64,000 nt of DNA from Neospora caninum Liverpool (lineage: Eukaryota > Apicomplexa > Conoidasida > Eucoccidiorida > Sarcocystidae). This document shows positions 17,683 through 28,174 of the stretch, piece after piece. Location of the stretch: contig NC_018395.1 of the NCBI RefSeq assembly GCF_000208865.1, positions 5,504,839-5,568,838 on the forward strand, in the 5' to 3' direction. The notes beneath the pieces are model-generated. The model made no database searches. It was not told the origin of the DNA and was given only the letters and a program-made list of their open reading frames with translations. Numbering within the stretch: position 1 is the stretch's first letter; each line of letters opens with the position of its first letter. Made by a program: the position numbers and the translations under genes.

Positions 17683-20600
17683 GTATATGTATATACGCAG
17701 AGGCAACTCTATGCTGCGGTGCCACGCCGGAGAAGGGGAAGAGGAGACATGCAAAGACACAGACAGAGGGACACGCAGAGGCGCAGCGAGCGAGGGATAT
17801 GAATACGGAGAGGGACACGCATGCATGCATATCAAACTTTCGTTGCCTCGTCAAACTAACCGTTCCTTCTGCCTTTTGTGTGGGCGCATCAAACGCGAGC
17901 GAGCCAACCTCCCAGAGGAGACACTGCAGCCCCACAGCGCAGAAGGACAATGAACCCAACTCGATTTCAAGAAAAAAAATGACCTGGATTAATACACATG
18001 TTTTGTGTCGCATAGATACAAACATCCGCCACATACCCCACAACCCTAAATACATTGGCCGACCAGTTAAACCTAGCATCGTGTGCATCTCCACAACATA
18101 CAGATAGTAGAAATGTACGAATGCACGTATATGCAGTTAAGTGCCCGTGAACAAAAAAGTCCATGTACGGTCCGCGTAAAAAAATGTAAACATAAACGCA
18201 TCGATGCATGCACACACATATGCATATATATGTATATGCAGATGTTTATCCGAGTAGCGCGTCACCCCGCCGACGATACGTTTTTCTTCGCGGTTTCTGT
18301 CTCACTGAAGAGTTGTGGAGATAGCGGATGGCGCCACACGTGGCTGTCGCCGTGGCGCTGTCGACGAAGGCGGGAAGAGGAATCGAGACAGCAACACACT
18401 CCATCGTTCTCGAACTCAAGAGATTCGCAACTCCCGAGGCACTGCCTGGGCACGCAGAGGCCCCAACGGGACAGAACGGGGCGAGGCGCAGCTCGAAGCG
18501 GCCGGCGAGCGATGCGGCGCCCGGAGGCCCACTGCCTCGTCGGAGACCGGAGACAGTGTGGGGTGTGGGGTGTCCGAACTTGGGCGGCGGGAGCGACGGG
18601 GAGGGAAACGCCGCAGTGCCGGAAAGCGATAGCGGAAGGGTAAATTTGCTGTCGCAGAGCCTGCAAGAGACAAAGAGCAGAGAGACAGGCGGCAGTTTTT
18701 TTTGGGGGGGGGCAGGGAGAAAACATGAGAGCGACCGGAAAGACAACGAGGTAAGAAGCAGATACGGAGGAGACAAAAAGGGAGAGAGACTGTGAGCACA
18801 GGAAAGACACGAACACTGCAGAAGAATGAGAAAACAGAATACCCGGCCAAAGTCAGGGAGAAGGCGTAAATGGTAGTTTTCGGAAAAAAGAGAATAAGCG
18901 ACAGTGACCATCCACACCGAGCCTCACCAGTAGGATGCGAGAACGAACTCGCCATCGGGGGGACAGAAAGAGAGAACCCCATCTCTTTTAAACCGAGGCA
19001 ACCTGCAGAGGAAGAGATAAAAAACAGTTAAAGTTCCACTTTACTTTCAAAATCCCCTCACAGAAGTGCTTCCTGTTACCCAGCACTCACCTCCGGCTTC
19101 ACATGCAGACATATATATATATATATATAAAAGTGAATGCATATCCACATATATATCTACTTTCACGTCTGCGTATAGTTACGTTGAATGTGTGTACGTG
19201 TATGTACATGTGCACATAAATGTAAAAGTGTAGGTGAACACGTATACGGGGGGGTGTAGATGCATGTGGAGCTGTGTCAGGACAACACGTGCGCAGAGAA
19301 GGGCGGAACGTGGCGATGCAGCCTTGAAAAGTTCCGAATGCAGTTTGAGTGCACAGCGGACACAACTGTCGCACTTCTCATCTGGAATCTCTACTCTGCA
19401 TGCTCCTTTTCGCCAGGGCTCTCTCTTCAAAAAAACGCTGCTCTGTCTCAAACGCCAACTATAGACACTCCCGCATCTCCACACGGGAAACACACACACA
19501 CTTAGATGTCCACAACTATTCAACTGTAACTATATAAGTATACGCATGTGCATATCTACATATATAAAGACATATATATATGTAAGTCTGTGGATGTGCT
19601 ATCACGAGTATTTACACTTGATTTGGTGTGTGCTTCAGAAGATTCGTGTTTTCGGGGTTCAGCAGAGAACCATTTTGTGCCTTTTGGATTTTTCGCTTAC
19701 TTGACACAAGGGTGGAACGACGCATCCTTCAAGAGGGCTGAATTCCGCAGGGTCAGGCAAAGCTCTGGCAGCCCGCTCAGCTGAAAAGAAAGTCACGGAA
19801 ACCCCATGTGCACCTCAAAAGCGCATCCCGCCACGTGTGTACAGATGCGCATGCACGACGATACACACCGGTATGACTGTATCTCTGTTCGTACACACAT
19901 TTATATATATATATATATATATGTCCATACAAGCAATGTATACGTGTATATAGGGATGTCGGGGCCTTCTGTTCCTCCAGAGATTTCGTTTGTCTCTGTT
20001 TTTCTATCTGCGGCTCTCTTCTGTCTCGCGCTCGCCCCGTGCAGCCAGGCTTTCCCTTCTTCCAGTCCGGATAGCCTCGCCCCCCCCTCTTGAGAAATTC
20101 GTCGCTCTCGTTCGTCTCTCGCCAGGGAGAACTGCTTCTCGTCCTACACGGTTGTTCATCTGAATCGATCCGCTGAGCGATGCCTGAACCATCTTGCCGT
20201 CTCTGTGCAAGGGCAGAAAGAGACAAAAAAGAGGAAACGTGAAGACGGAGACTCGCACTTGACACACACGGAGAAGCAGAGAAGAAACCGTCTCCGCTCT
20301 CTTCTCGACGTTCTTCTCCGAGATTCGTCCTCCCTTTCCCTCTTCTTCCTCTCTCTTGACGCTTGCTTGTCTCTGTGTTCTTCATTCTTCTTTTCCTCGC
20401 GCCGCGGGGAAAGACAAGCGCGAAGGACCTGAATCAGAAGCTACCAGTGTGTGCCGCGTTGAAAACCGTTTATCCATCGAAGAAAAAACGAAGCGACGAC
20501 TTTCCGCCTCCCTCTGTCTCTTCGCTCCCGCCGGCTTCCCGCCTCAGAGTCCACATGCCCAGGTCTGGGGCCGCGGCGGAGTGAGGAGCCCAGACAGACG

Positions 20601-22902
20601 GCGCGTGGGGCTTTGCACCTGTCTCCCTCTCGCAGGCCTGTTCTCCTCCGTAGGGCCCTGTCGGTTTCCTCACGCGTCGACGACGGCGTGAACCGCCTCC
20701 ACGACGTCGACGTAGACCTCGTTCGACGCGTAGTGCACGTTGCCCCGCCGCCACCATCGATCGCTGCCCGCGCCGCTGATGCCGCCGCCCTCGCCCGAAC
20801 CGCTTCCGCAGCCCATGCCTGCGCCTACAGCAGAAACGCGTCGAGAAGAGAAGGGAGAAGCGAGCAGCGCAGCTCCAGAAGGGAAAGAAGGAGAAGCGGA
20901 GCGGGGGACGACAAACGCAACGAGAGGCGTCGACCATGAAACGAAGAAGAAGCGCAGAGGGCGAGGAGAGGAAAAAGAGGAGGAGACGAGGAGACGAGAG
21001 ACGGGGCGAGGAAAAAGAGAGAAGAAGAGCACGAAGAACAGAGGCGACGAGTTTGACAGGCAGATTCGAAGAGCAAGGCAAGAGGGAAAGGAGAGGAACG
21101 GACGGAAGAAGGCGACAGACCGAGGAGACGCGAAAAAGTCCGACGCTAGAAGAACCGCGAGGGAAAGCAGAGATTCTTGCTTTCCGCGAAGCCGCCTCTC
21201 TCTGCCGCCAGCGGTGGGTTGGCGAGAACGACGAAGAGGAAAGCAAACAAACACGGGGGGGAAGACAGAAAAGACAGAAGAGAGAGAGAGTTCGCCTTCC
21301 TCCGGGCTCTCCTGGTCGGTCGAAAACGCACCTGCTTCGGACTCGAGCGCCGGTCTGACGCATTGCCCTCCCCGCCCCTCGGCGGCGCCTGCTTGCCCCG
21401 GTGACCCGGCGAGGCCGAACGACGCCGCGAGAGAACTCAAGACGCGAGACGAGCCGTTCACCTACACCGGCAGAAAAGCGCAGGTGCTCAGCGGGCTTTT
21501 CTCGCCTCGGAAGACGCGGCCCGAAGGAGACAGAGACGAGAGAGAAGCGCGAAGCCCCAAAAGGCGAACAGCCAACAAAAAGGACACCCGGACGAGGAAG
21601 ACCAACGAACAAGACAACAGTCGGTGTATAGCTTAGGACGTGTATGATTATCAAAACGGGGCGAAACGTTTCGACCGAGCCTCCGCATCGCTGTCCTCTG
21701 CATTCCAAATCAACCTGTATAAATATAGGAGCCCCTTGTATCTCTACACATGTGCCTACATACACAGTTATACAGATATATATATATATATATATATATG
21801 CATATACAGCTTATGTATATAAATATACATAAATGTATCTGATAATCTGCGCCGGAGAGACGAAAGGCGTGCGGCCTGGCAGCTGTGCGCGCTTGCGTTT
21901 TCTCACGAGTTTCATGGCTGTTTCGATGACTGAGGGCCGCGGCACGAGCATCTGCAGGACGTTGCTTTGAACTGTCGCAGGGTAGCCTGAGGAGCTCATT
22001 TCATCGAGGAGGACGTAGATGAGCGAGAAGTGTTTCCGCAGCGTCTCCTCCGTGAGAGGCGCCTCGGCGGAGACCGAGCCCCCGCGGAGCGACGCAGGCA
22101 GCGCCGAAGAGGCAGTGCCGCAGTACCACGCGAGGGTCGTCTGCATCTGCTGGAGAAGGTCGAGAAGCAAGAGCGGCTCTACCTGAACGAACGGAAGGCC
22201 GTGGACAAGGCGCGAGGACGCATGCAACGGCTCGGCGAAGGCGCTCACTTCTGCCTCAGAGCGCAAAGCCGCCGAGGACGGATGGGAAGAAGACATCCAC
22301 GCGCCCATTTTTATGCGTCAGTATACATATACATATTTGTACGCGGATATGCATGAACGTAAACAAGTCGATACACATACCGACATATATGCATGGACAA
22401 AAGAATGAGTAGATAGAAGAAACAAGTACAGAAAGAATGCCACCGAAACGCGCATTCATCAACAGACATATACTGCGTCGGCCGGACCTGCGGTGTCGTG
22501 GGAAGCATGTGCATGAGAAGAGAGAGGAAGAAGAGAGAGAAAACAGAGAGAAAAAAGAGAGAGGGAAGACAGGAGAGAGGAGGGAGTTCGGGCCGTTATG
22601 TTCTTTTTATTCGTGTCCAGATGTTATTTGCTTCTCACCTCTTTTGTGGTCACCCCGACGAAAAGGAGATTGTTGTGGTGGACGTGAAGCAAGACCGTTC
22701 CTCGAGCACCTCTCATCACCCGCGGGAGAAGGTAACTGCCTTTCGACGAGGAAAGAGGCAATCCAGCTTTGTGCGATCTGGAAGCATTTTGCGCGAGAAG
22801 GCGGTGAAGGAGAGGAGCGCACGCGTCTCGAGGTGTACGTACACCGTAGTGCTTCTCCACCAGGAACGTTCCCGCCTCGTTCAACACGAAAAGAGAGTCC
22901 AT
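15486..22902 (-). CDS. APM3: Adaptor-protein complex mu subunit, AP-3 type (538 aa)
   Basis: Thirteen exons read leftward and join in phase: 22902-22639, 22182-21907, 21461-21332, 20824-20674, 20203-20149, 19780-19701, 19002-18928, 18660-18306, 17923-17861, 17202-17173, 16475-16440, 15888-15819 and 15517-15486. AP-3 mu recognises tyrosine-based sorting signals on endosomal cargo. The N-terminal longin-like domain (residues 1 to about 180) contains MDSLFVLNEAGTFLVEKHYG and VEPLLLLDLLQQM. The mu homology domain (about 245-538) has WWRRGNVHYASNEVYVDVVE, GSIQMNN, LSGLPELCLTLRN, FHPCVK, LSFCPPDGEF and CLLWEVGSL. This order fits AP-3 better than AP-1, AP-2 or AP-4. It is longer than the usual 418 residues or so because of Gly-, Ser- and Pro-rich insertions in exons 3, 4 and 8. 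Exons 10, 11 and 13 are only 30-36 nt. Exon 3 and the exon 10 donor are the weakest borders. Confidence 0.88.
15656..15717. repeat. Pair of TA microsatellites
   Basis: Two TA arrays (15656-15679 and 15697-15717) separated by a short spacer, in the last intron of the AP-3 mu gene. Confidence 0.88.
16800..17110. repeat. Polypurine (GA/AAG-rich) tract on the + strand
   Basis: Almost uninterrupted purine-rich sequence such as GAAGAAG, GGAGAA and AAGAGG. It lies within intron 10 of the leftward AP-3 mu gene, so the sense strand is pyrimidine-rich. It has no coding match. Confidence 0.75.
17456..17476. repeat. TA dinucleotide microsatellite
   Basis: About ten AT units in intron 9 of the AP-3 mu gene. 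Confidence 0.88.
17647..17680. repeat. TA dinucleotide microsatellite
   Basis: About 17 AT units in intron 9 of the AP-3 mu gene. Confidence 0.92.
19903..19922. repeat. TA dinucleotide microsatellite
   Basis: About ten AT units in intron 5 of the AP-3 mu gene. A similar tract lies at 19110-19129 in intron 6. Confidence 0.88.
21775..21799. repeat. TA dinucleotide microsatellite
   Basis: About 12 AT units in intron 2 of the AP-3 mu gene. Confidence 0.88.
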
Positions 22903-25900
22903 CTTTCTTTTCCGCTTGCCAGAGAGGATGCAACAGACGTACAAGGGCCAGGGAAGGCTGCTTTGAGCTGTCTCTTCTTCCTCGACTTCCCTGAGACACT
23001 TGAGGGGAAAGGGAGAAGGGGAAGGAGGGAAGAGATGGTGGAGAAGAGAATTCTCTTTTTGTCGAAAGTAAAGAAGGAGGGAAGACGGCGCGGCAGGAGG
23101 GAGAGGAATTTGATAAAAAAGGAGAGAAACACAAGAGAGACTATGACGAAAACGGAGCGCGAGACAAATCGCAGGAACAGTCGACGGTCCGACTGTGAAG
23201 GAGAGACCAGGAGAGACAAAGAGCCGAGAGGAGACCGAGAAGAGAAAAACCGAAACGAACAAAGACGAGACAGAGAGCAAGAGAGGCCGAAAGGGCGTGG
23301 GACAAAAGAGAATTGAGAAAAACTAAGACGGAAAGGCCCAGGAGACAAGAAAAGGAAAAGAAGAAGACACGAAACAAGGAAAAGGAGCTCGCAGGGACGA
23401 CAGGGAGACCGACGAGAGACGAGAGAAGCGAGACAAAAAAAGACTGAGACGTTGTTTTGTTGTATAGGGTTTGAACGCGAACATGCAGCGAGAACGAACG
23501 CGGTGTCGTTTTTTCAGTTCGCGGGAACCGCTCCACAGAGTAGACGATCGAAGGGCCGAAAGCAGGTTCTCTTCTTCTTCATTTACAGATCATCCAAGAC
23601 CGAGACTGCGAGAGCGATCTTCCCATCGTCTCCTGCCTCTGCAGCTCCACTGGGACGACGGGGAGAGAGAGGCTCGTCTTCAGCGGCTTCCCAACGCCTA
23701 CCAGGCGCAAGCGAAACCACGAGAGGAAGACAAATGCGCATGTGAGATTTTCTCAGTTGTCAAAGACGAGGGAGACGCGAGGGGGCAAAGAACACCGCAG
23801 GCGAGGAGAAGCGAGCCACCAACCAGAGGACGGAAGCATTGACCTGAGGGACGCTGGCGGAGCAAACGCTTTCACACCAAAGTCGCGAAACGGCGCAACT
23901 GAGAGGGCCCGGCCTGCTGTCTCCACCAGGCGAGCAGAGCACGGACGGCCCTGCTTCGCAGTCCCCGATGAGTAAAAAAAGGGGGGTGCTTCGAGTGAAA
24001 GAAGCCTCTCGTTTATCGGACGCGCTCAGAAAAAAGAGACGAAGCAAAGCGGAGAGAGAGAGAGGAAGACAATCGCGACTCAGCGGCCTGCCTTGCGGCA
24101 ACGGCGACTGACTAGAAGGCGGAGCAGAGTGGAGAGAAGAGGGAGACAAAGTCGTTCAGCGGGGAGACGGAACAGACACTAAAGGGCGGGGAGAGAGCCC
24201 GGATTTTAGGGTTTGAAGCTGGAGTTTCCCAGACGTGTGAGGGCCAGAGAAGAGACTCAGGGGTGGCCAAGAGGTGAGAGACATTCAGCGGACCATCGTT
24301 GAAAGACCTAGCGGGAGGGGGCGGGGCACGCAGGAGGGAGCGACGGAGAGGGGAGGATGGACCGGAGAGGAGATGACATCGCAGCATGAGCCGACTTCGC
24401 TGTAGGGTGGCAACGAGACGAAGAGAAGAGACAAGAGAACGTTGTTTCTCCACCCAGATTTTGAGCGGACGACAAGACCAGAGCTCCCGCCCTCTGGGGC
24501 GCCTCCAAGCGGAGACCTGTTTACAGAAAGTGGAGAGACGGAGAAAGACGAAGAGGCGTGAAGACGACGGGAAAGGAGCGAAGGGAGGAAGCGGAAGGAA
24601 AAGGAAATGCGGCGGAGAAAGTCTCCTTTCTTCTCGCAAAGAAGAGGGTCCGGTGACAAGCGGCCGAGCCGCTTTTCTTCGAGGCGGCGTGTTGCAGGTC
24701 CCGCCACCCCCCAGGACTGCTTTTTGAAAAGAGAGACGAAAGACGGTTTTCGCCTTTCCTCGTTTGAGTTGTGCGGTGAACAAGAGCACAAGAAAGTCAA
24801 GCAAGTCAATAAAGGGAAATCGGAAAACAACCGTGAGTTTCCCTTTTTCGACGAGCATCTTCACAAGACCCGGCGCAGTGTATATACACCGCAAAAACCA
24901 GCCGTACCGCAGCGCTCGAGTGTCAGTGACCTTTTCCGGAGCGACTTTTCCCCGCTTCCAGCAAACGGCTGTCCTTCTTTAGCAGCTTCCCTCCCTTTCT
25001 TCTCGTCTTCTCTCTTCTCCATCGCTGTTTCCTTGTGTATCTATCTCTCCATCTCTCTCTTTCTCTCCCTCCTTTCTGCTCTCGTCTAACTTGATGTACC
25101 TCTCTCTACACCGCTGTACCTCACACTCTCTCCTAACGATCTCCACATTTCTCTCTCTATCCACCTCTCTCTTTAACTACAGTTCTTACCATCTCTGCTT
25201 CTCTCGGCACTCTACTTTTCTAGTTGTCTCTGTCTCCCTCGCGTCCTCGATCTCGTGCTCGCTTCCTGTGGTAGTTAGGGGGAGAGCGGCCTTCAGACGT
25301 GCCGCGACGCTTCGAGGGCCCGCGAGACCAACAGAACTGTCTCGTCGCCACCTCCGTCAAAAAACATTAAAACGCTTCTCAGCGATGGTCCTGGTTCCTG
25401 CGGTATGCAGGTCTCCTTTATTAACCAGGTGATCTAATCAACCCCGCCGAATATGAGCTGTTCTGACAATGTTCTCTTGTCCTGCCAGAGGACACTCTTA
25501 CAGGAGAAAAAACTTTTTTCAAAAAGAAGGGAGAGATACTTTAGAGAACAAGATACTCCCAAAAAATATACTTTAAACAGGGCATTGCAAAGAAACATAC
25601 TTGGTACAAAAGGTAGTTCAAAGAAGGTTTTTAAACAGAGACAATGTTGTCTCTGCCTCATTGCTATCGCGGCAACTCCGTGCCCCGTGTCTAACCTCGT
25701 GTCGCTCTTTGGTTCGCAAGAATTCGGCGGTGTTCGAAATTTGGCGTCGCTTCGCTATCCTATAAGCACCAGAATCTCCCTCCTGCGGACCCATCTTTGT
25801 CCCTACCGAAAATAGCCCCTCTCTTTTCTCCTCATTCACATATCTCCTTCCTCGCATATCGAATCACCGGACGAACGTCTATCTTGGACCATGCAGTGTT

Positions 25901-28174
25901 GTGCCTTTTCGCTTCTTCTCGCGACTTCAAATGTGAAGACCTTGACCAGTTATTATGTACACATCTTGTGCCGTACGCCTCCGTTTCTTCCTGACCAGGG
26001 GTGTCCCAGCTTCTCACTAATGTGTGGATACGGAGGGGATAAAGTATTTCCGATTCACCAGCACGTCGGCAACCTCCACTGTTCTGTGTGTGGTTTCCCT
26101 TTCGCGTTCCGGACTAGTGCGGCTGTTGAAACGTATTTCCTATTTTGTATAAATAAATCTATGAATGCATATATATTCTATACAATACTAAATATCTCCT
26201 ATGTACAAAAGTATGTGTATCCTATTCAAAAGCTTACATATCTTATACAGATGTACATCTAGGGTGTTCACATTACTTTCGGTCTGTTCGGCTGTCTTTC
26301 CTTGTGCTTGCCTCTGTGTCCCCCTCTTTCCATCTCTCGGTGTCTCCCCTTCTTTGCTTCTCTCTCCCTCCTCGTGTCCCTCTCCCCTCCCCTCGCACGA
26401 ACCCTCTCTCTGTTCACTTTCTGAGTCGCGAGGAAGCGACGCTCTGTCTAGCCTTCGGGCTTCTTCGCGTTGGGTTGGGAGGTGTTCGGGCTGGCGTCAA
26501 GCGTTTTCTTCTCGCGGCGTTTCCGATCCGCAACTGGCGCCGCAGGTCCGGCGGCTTTAGCAGAAAGGTGAGGAGCTTGAGAGGGAGGAGAAAGAGGAAC
26601 GCGCGAATTTCGGGGGGAAACGAGCAAGCCTGCTTGGAGTAGGGGCTGCGGTGTCGCAGAGATTCCCTCTCTTGTCGACTCAGAACCCGGAGAAGACATC
26701 AATGCGCCAGGAGACTGCATTCTCTCTCGTTCCCGCCTTTGCAATTTCTCTTTTCAACCGCCGCCGAATCTCGCGCGGGTCTCTGCCCAGTATTTGTGTC
26801 TCCGATTGATGCAATAGACTGAAAAAGACACGAAAATGCAAACCGTAAAAACCCTAGACCAGGTCGAAGGCCTTCCCAGGCGGCCGCGTCTGATTTTGCG
26901 TTGACCGGTGTCAGCGCTCGCTGGCCGAGAGGCAGGACGCCCCCAGGCAAAAGGCGAAAGAGAAATGGTTTCCTGTGTTTCCTCTCTCTTTTTGAGGCGT
27001 TTCGCGCCCTCTCTCCAATAGGAAGACTTCTTCGCCTCCTCAAGTGTCACTTTCTTCTCGCGCACATTTGCTCGCCGCTTCTCTCTCGCTCTCGTCTTCT
27101 CGCGTTTTTGTCGCTTCTTGCGGCTCGGTTCAGGGCGGGCGGCCTCCCTCGCCGCCCTCCTGAGACCGCTCTCGCGCGGCGCTTGGTCAACCTCTCCCTT
27201 TCTTCTTCAACGCTTCTCGTCGGCGTCAAAGCACTTTTCTCTCGGGAAAACCTCTCTTTTTTCGGGCATTTGTTTTTCTTGGCGAGCAGCGACCGGTGGA
27301 GCCGTGCACTACAGCTCCCCTTTTCTTTTCCTATGTGTCTTGTGGAGCGAGCGCGCGCGACAAGCGAACTCGAGTCAACAGGGGCGGCGCCGCGGAAAAG
27401 GGCGAACAGGAAAGTGACCTTCTCTGCAGGAAAACTCGAGGTGAATCTCTTTTCTCTCTCGACCGCCCATCTTGGTTTTTGACAGTTTCGACATTCTGTG
27501 CGAGACACGCTCGGCGGGCCCTCTCGGGGTCCTCCCCCTGCGCGTTTTCCCGATGTTTCTCTTTTCTCGTCTTTTCTAGGTGACTTGCGTTTGCTTGACG
27601 CCAGCTGTACGTACACCTGAAAGCAGATTTCTTCGATTTGCTCCTCTTTGGTCTGCTTTCCCGCGACCGCCTTTCCCGCGTCTTATGGCAGCACGCAGCC
27701 CTGGCAAATGCCGGTCTCCATCGTCGAGTCCCAACGCCTTGAACGACCGTTTCCGTTTCCTCTCTCCTCTCGTTTGAAAATCGGGAGGAAGCTGTCGTGT
27801 TTCCGTCTATTTGTCCGAGCTGTCTGCCGCGCCTCCCCGCCCACGCGTGAAGAGCCCGCGAGGCGAGGTCTACACTTGTCTGCGTCGCGTGCGCAGTTCT
27901 CTTCTTCAAGATCGACGGGGTTATCTCTCCTCAGCTCCTCTTCGGGCCCGTTCTTTTCTCTCCTCTTCCTCTTCGCTTCCCTCCCCGCCTGTACCCGCGC
28001 TCCCTTCTTTCGTCGCTGTGCTTCGCCGCGCGGGGCCCAAACGGCGCTCGGTCTTCCCTGCCTCTTTTCCCGAGCCAACACTGCGCGGAAAAAGAGGCGA
28101 AAATTTAAGACCTTCCCGGCGGCCTGCCTCTCTCCACAGAGCGACTTTTCTCATTTTTGCGCGAGACTCAGACG
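22903..28174. other. Head-to-head spacer between AP-3 mu and the EF-hand phosphatase
   Basis: The two genes start about 5.3 kb apart and diverge. The first part (22903-24750) is purine-rich on the + strand. The part from about 24950 to 28174 is T/C-rich on the + strand. Each half therefore has pyrimidines on the sense strand of the gene it precedes, as expected for leaders or leader introns. Frames here, up to about 260 codons, show no domain and are compositional. Unlike most other non-coding parts of the window, it has no long TA array. Confidence 0.55.
23415..23451. promoter_or_regulatory. Candidate WGAGACG promoter motifs
   Basis: AGAGACG at 23415-23421 and TGAGACG at 23445-23451 match the WGAGACG element reported in Toxoplasma promoters. 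They lie about 510-550 bp upstream of the AP-3 mu start codon. The surrounding DNA is purine-rich, so chance matches are likely. Confidence 0.25.

Noticed and set aside
20470..21765. 431-codon minus frame
   Set aside because: It crosses AP-3 mu introns in the wrong frame and consists of Arg/Ser/Leu compositional sequence; the mu exons are in other frames.
22624..23280. N-terminally extended AP-3 mu (start near 23280)
   Set aside because: The conserved mu N-terminus begins at the ATG at 22902; the upstream codons are pyrimidine-rich leader.
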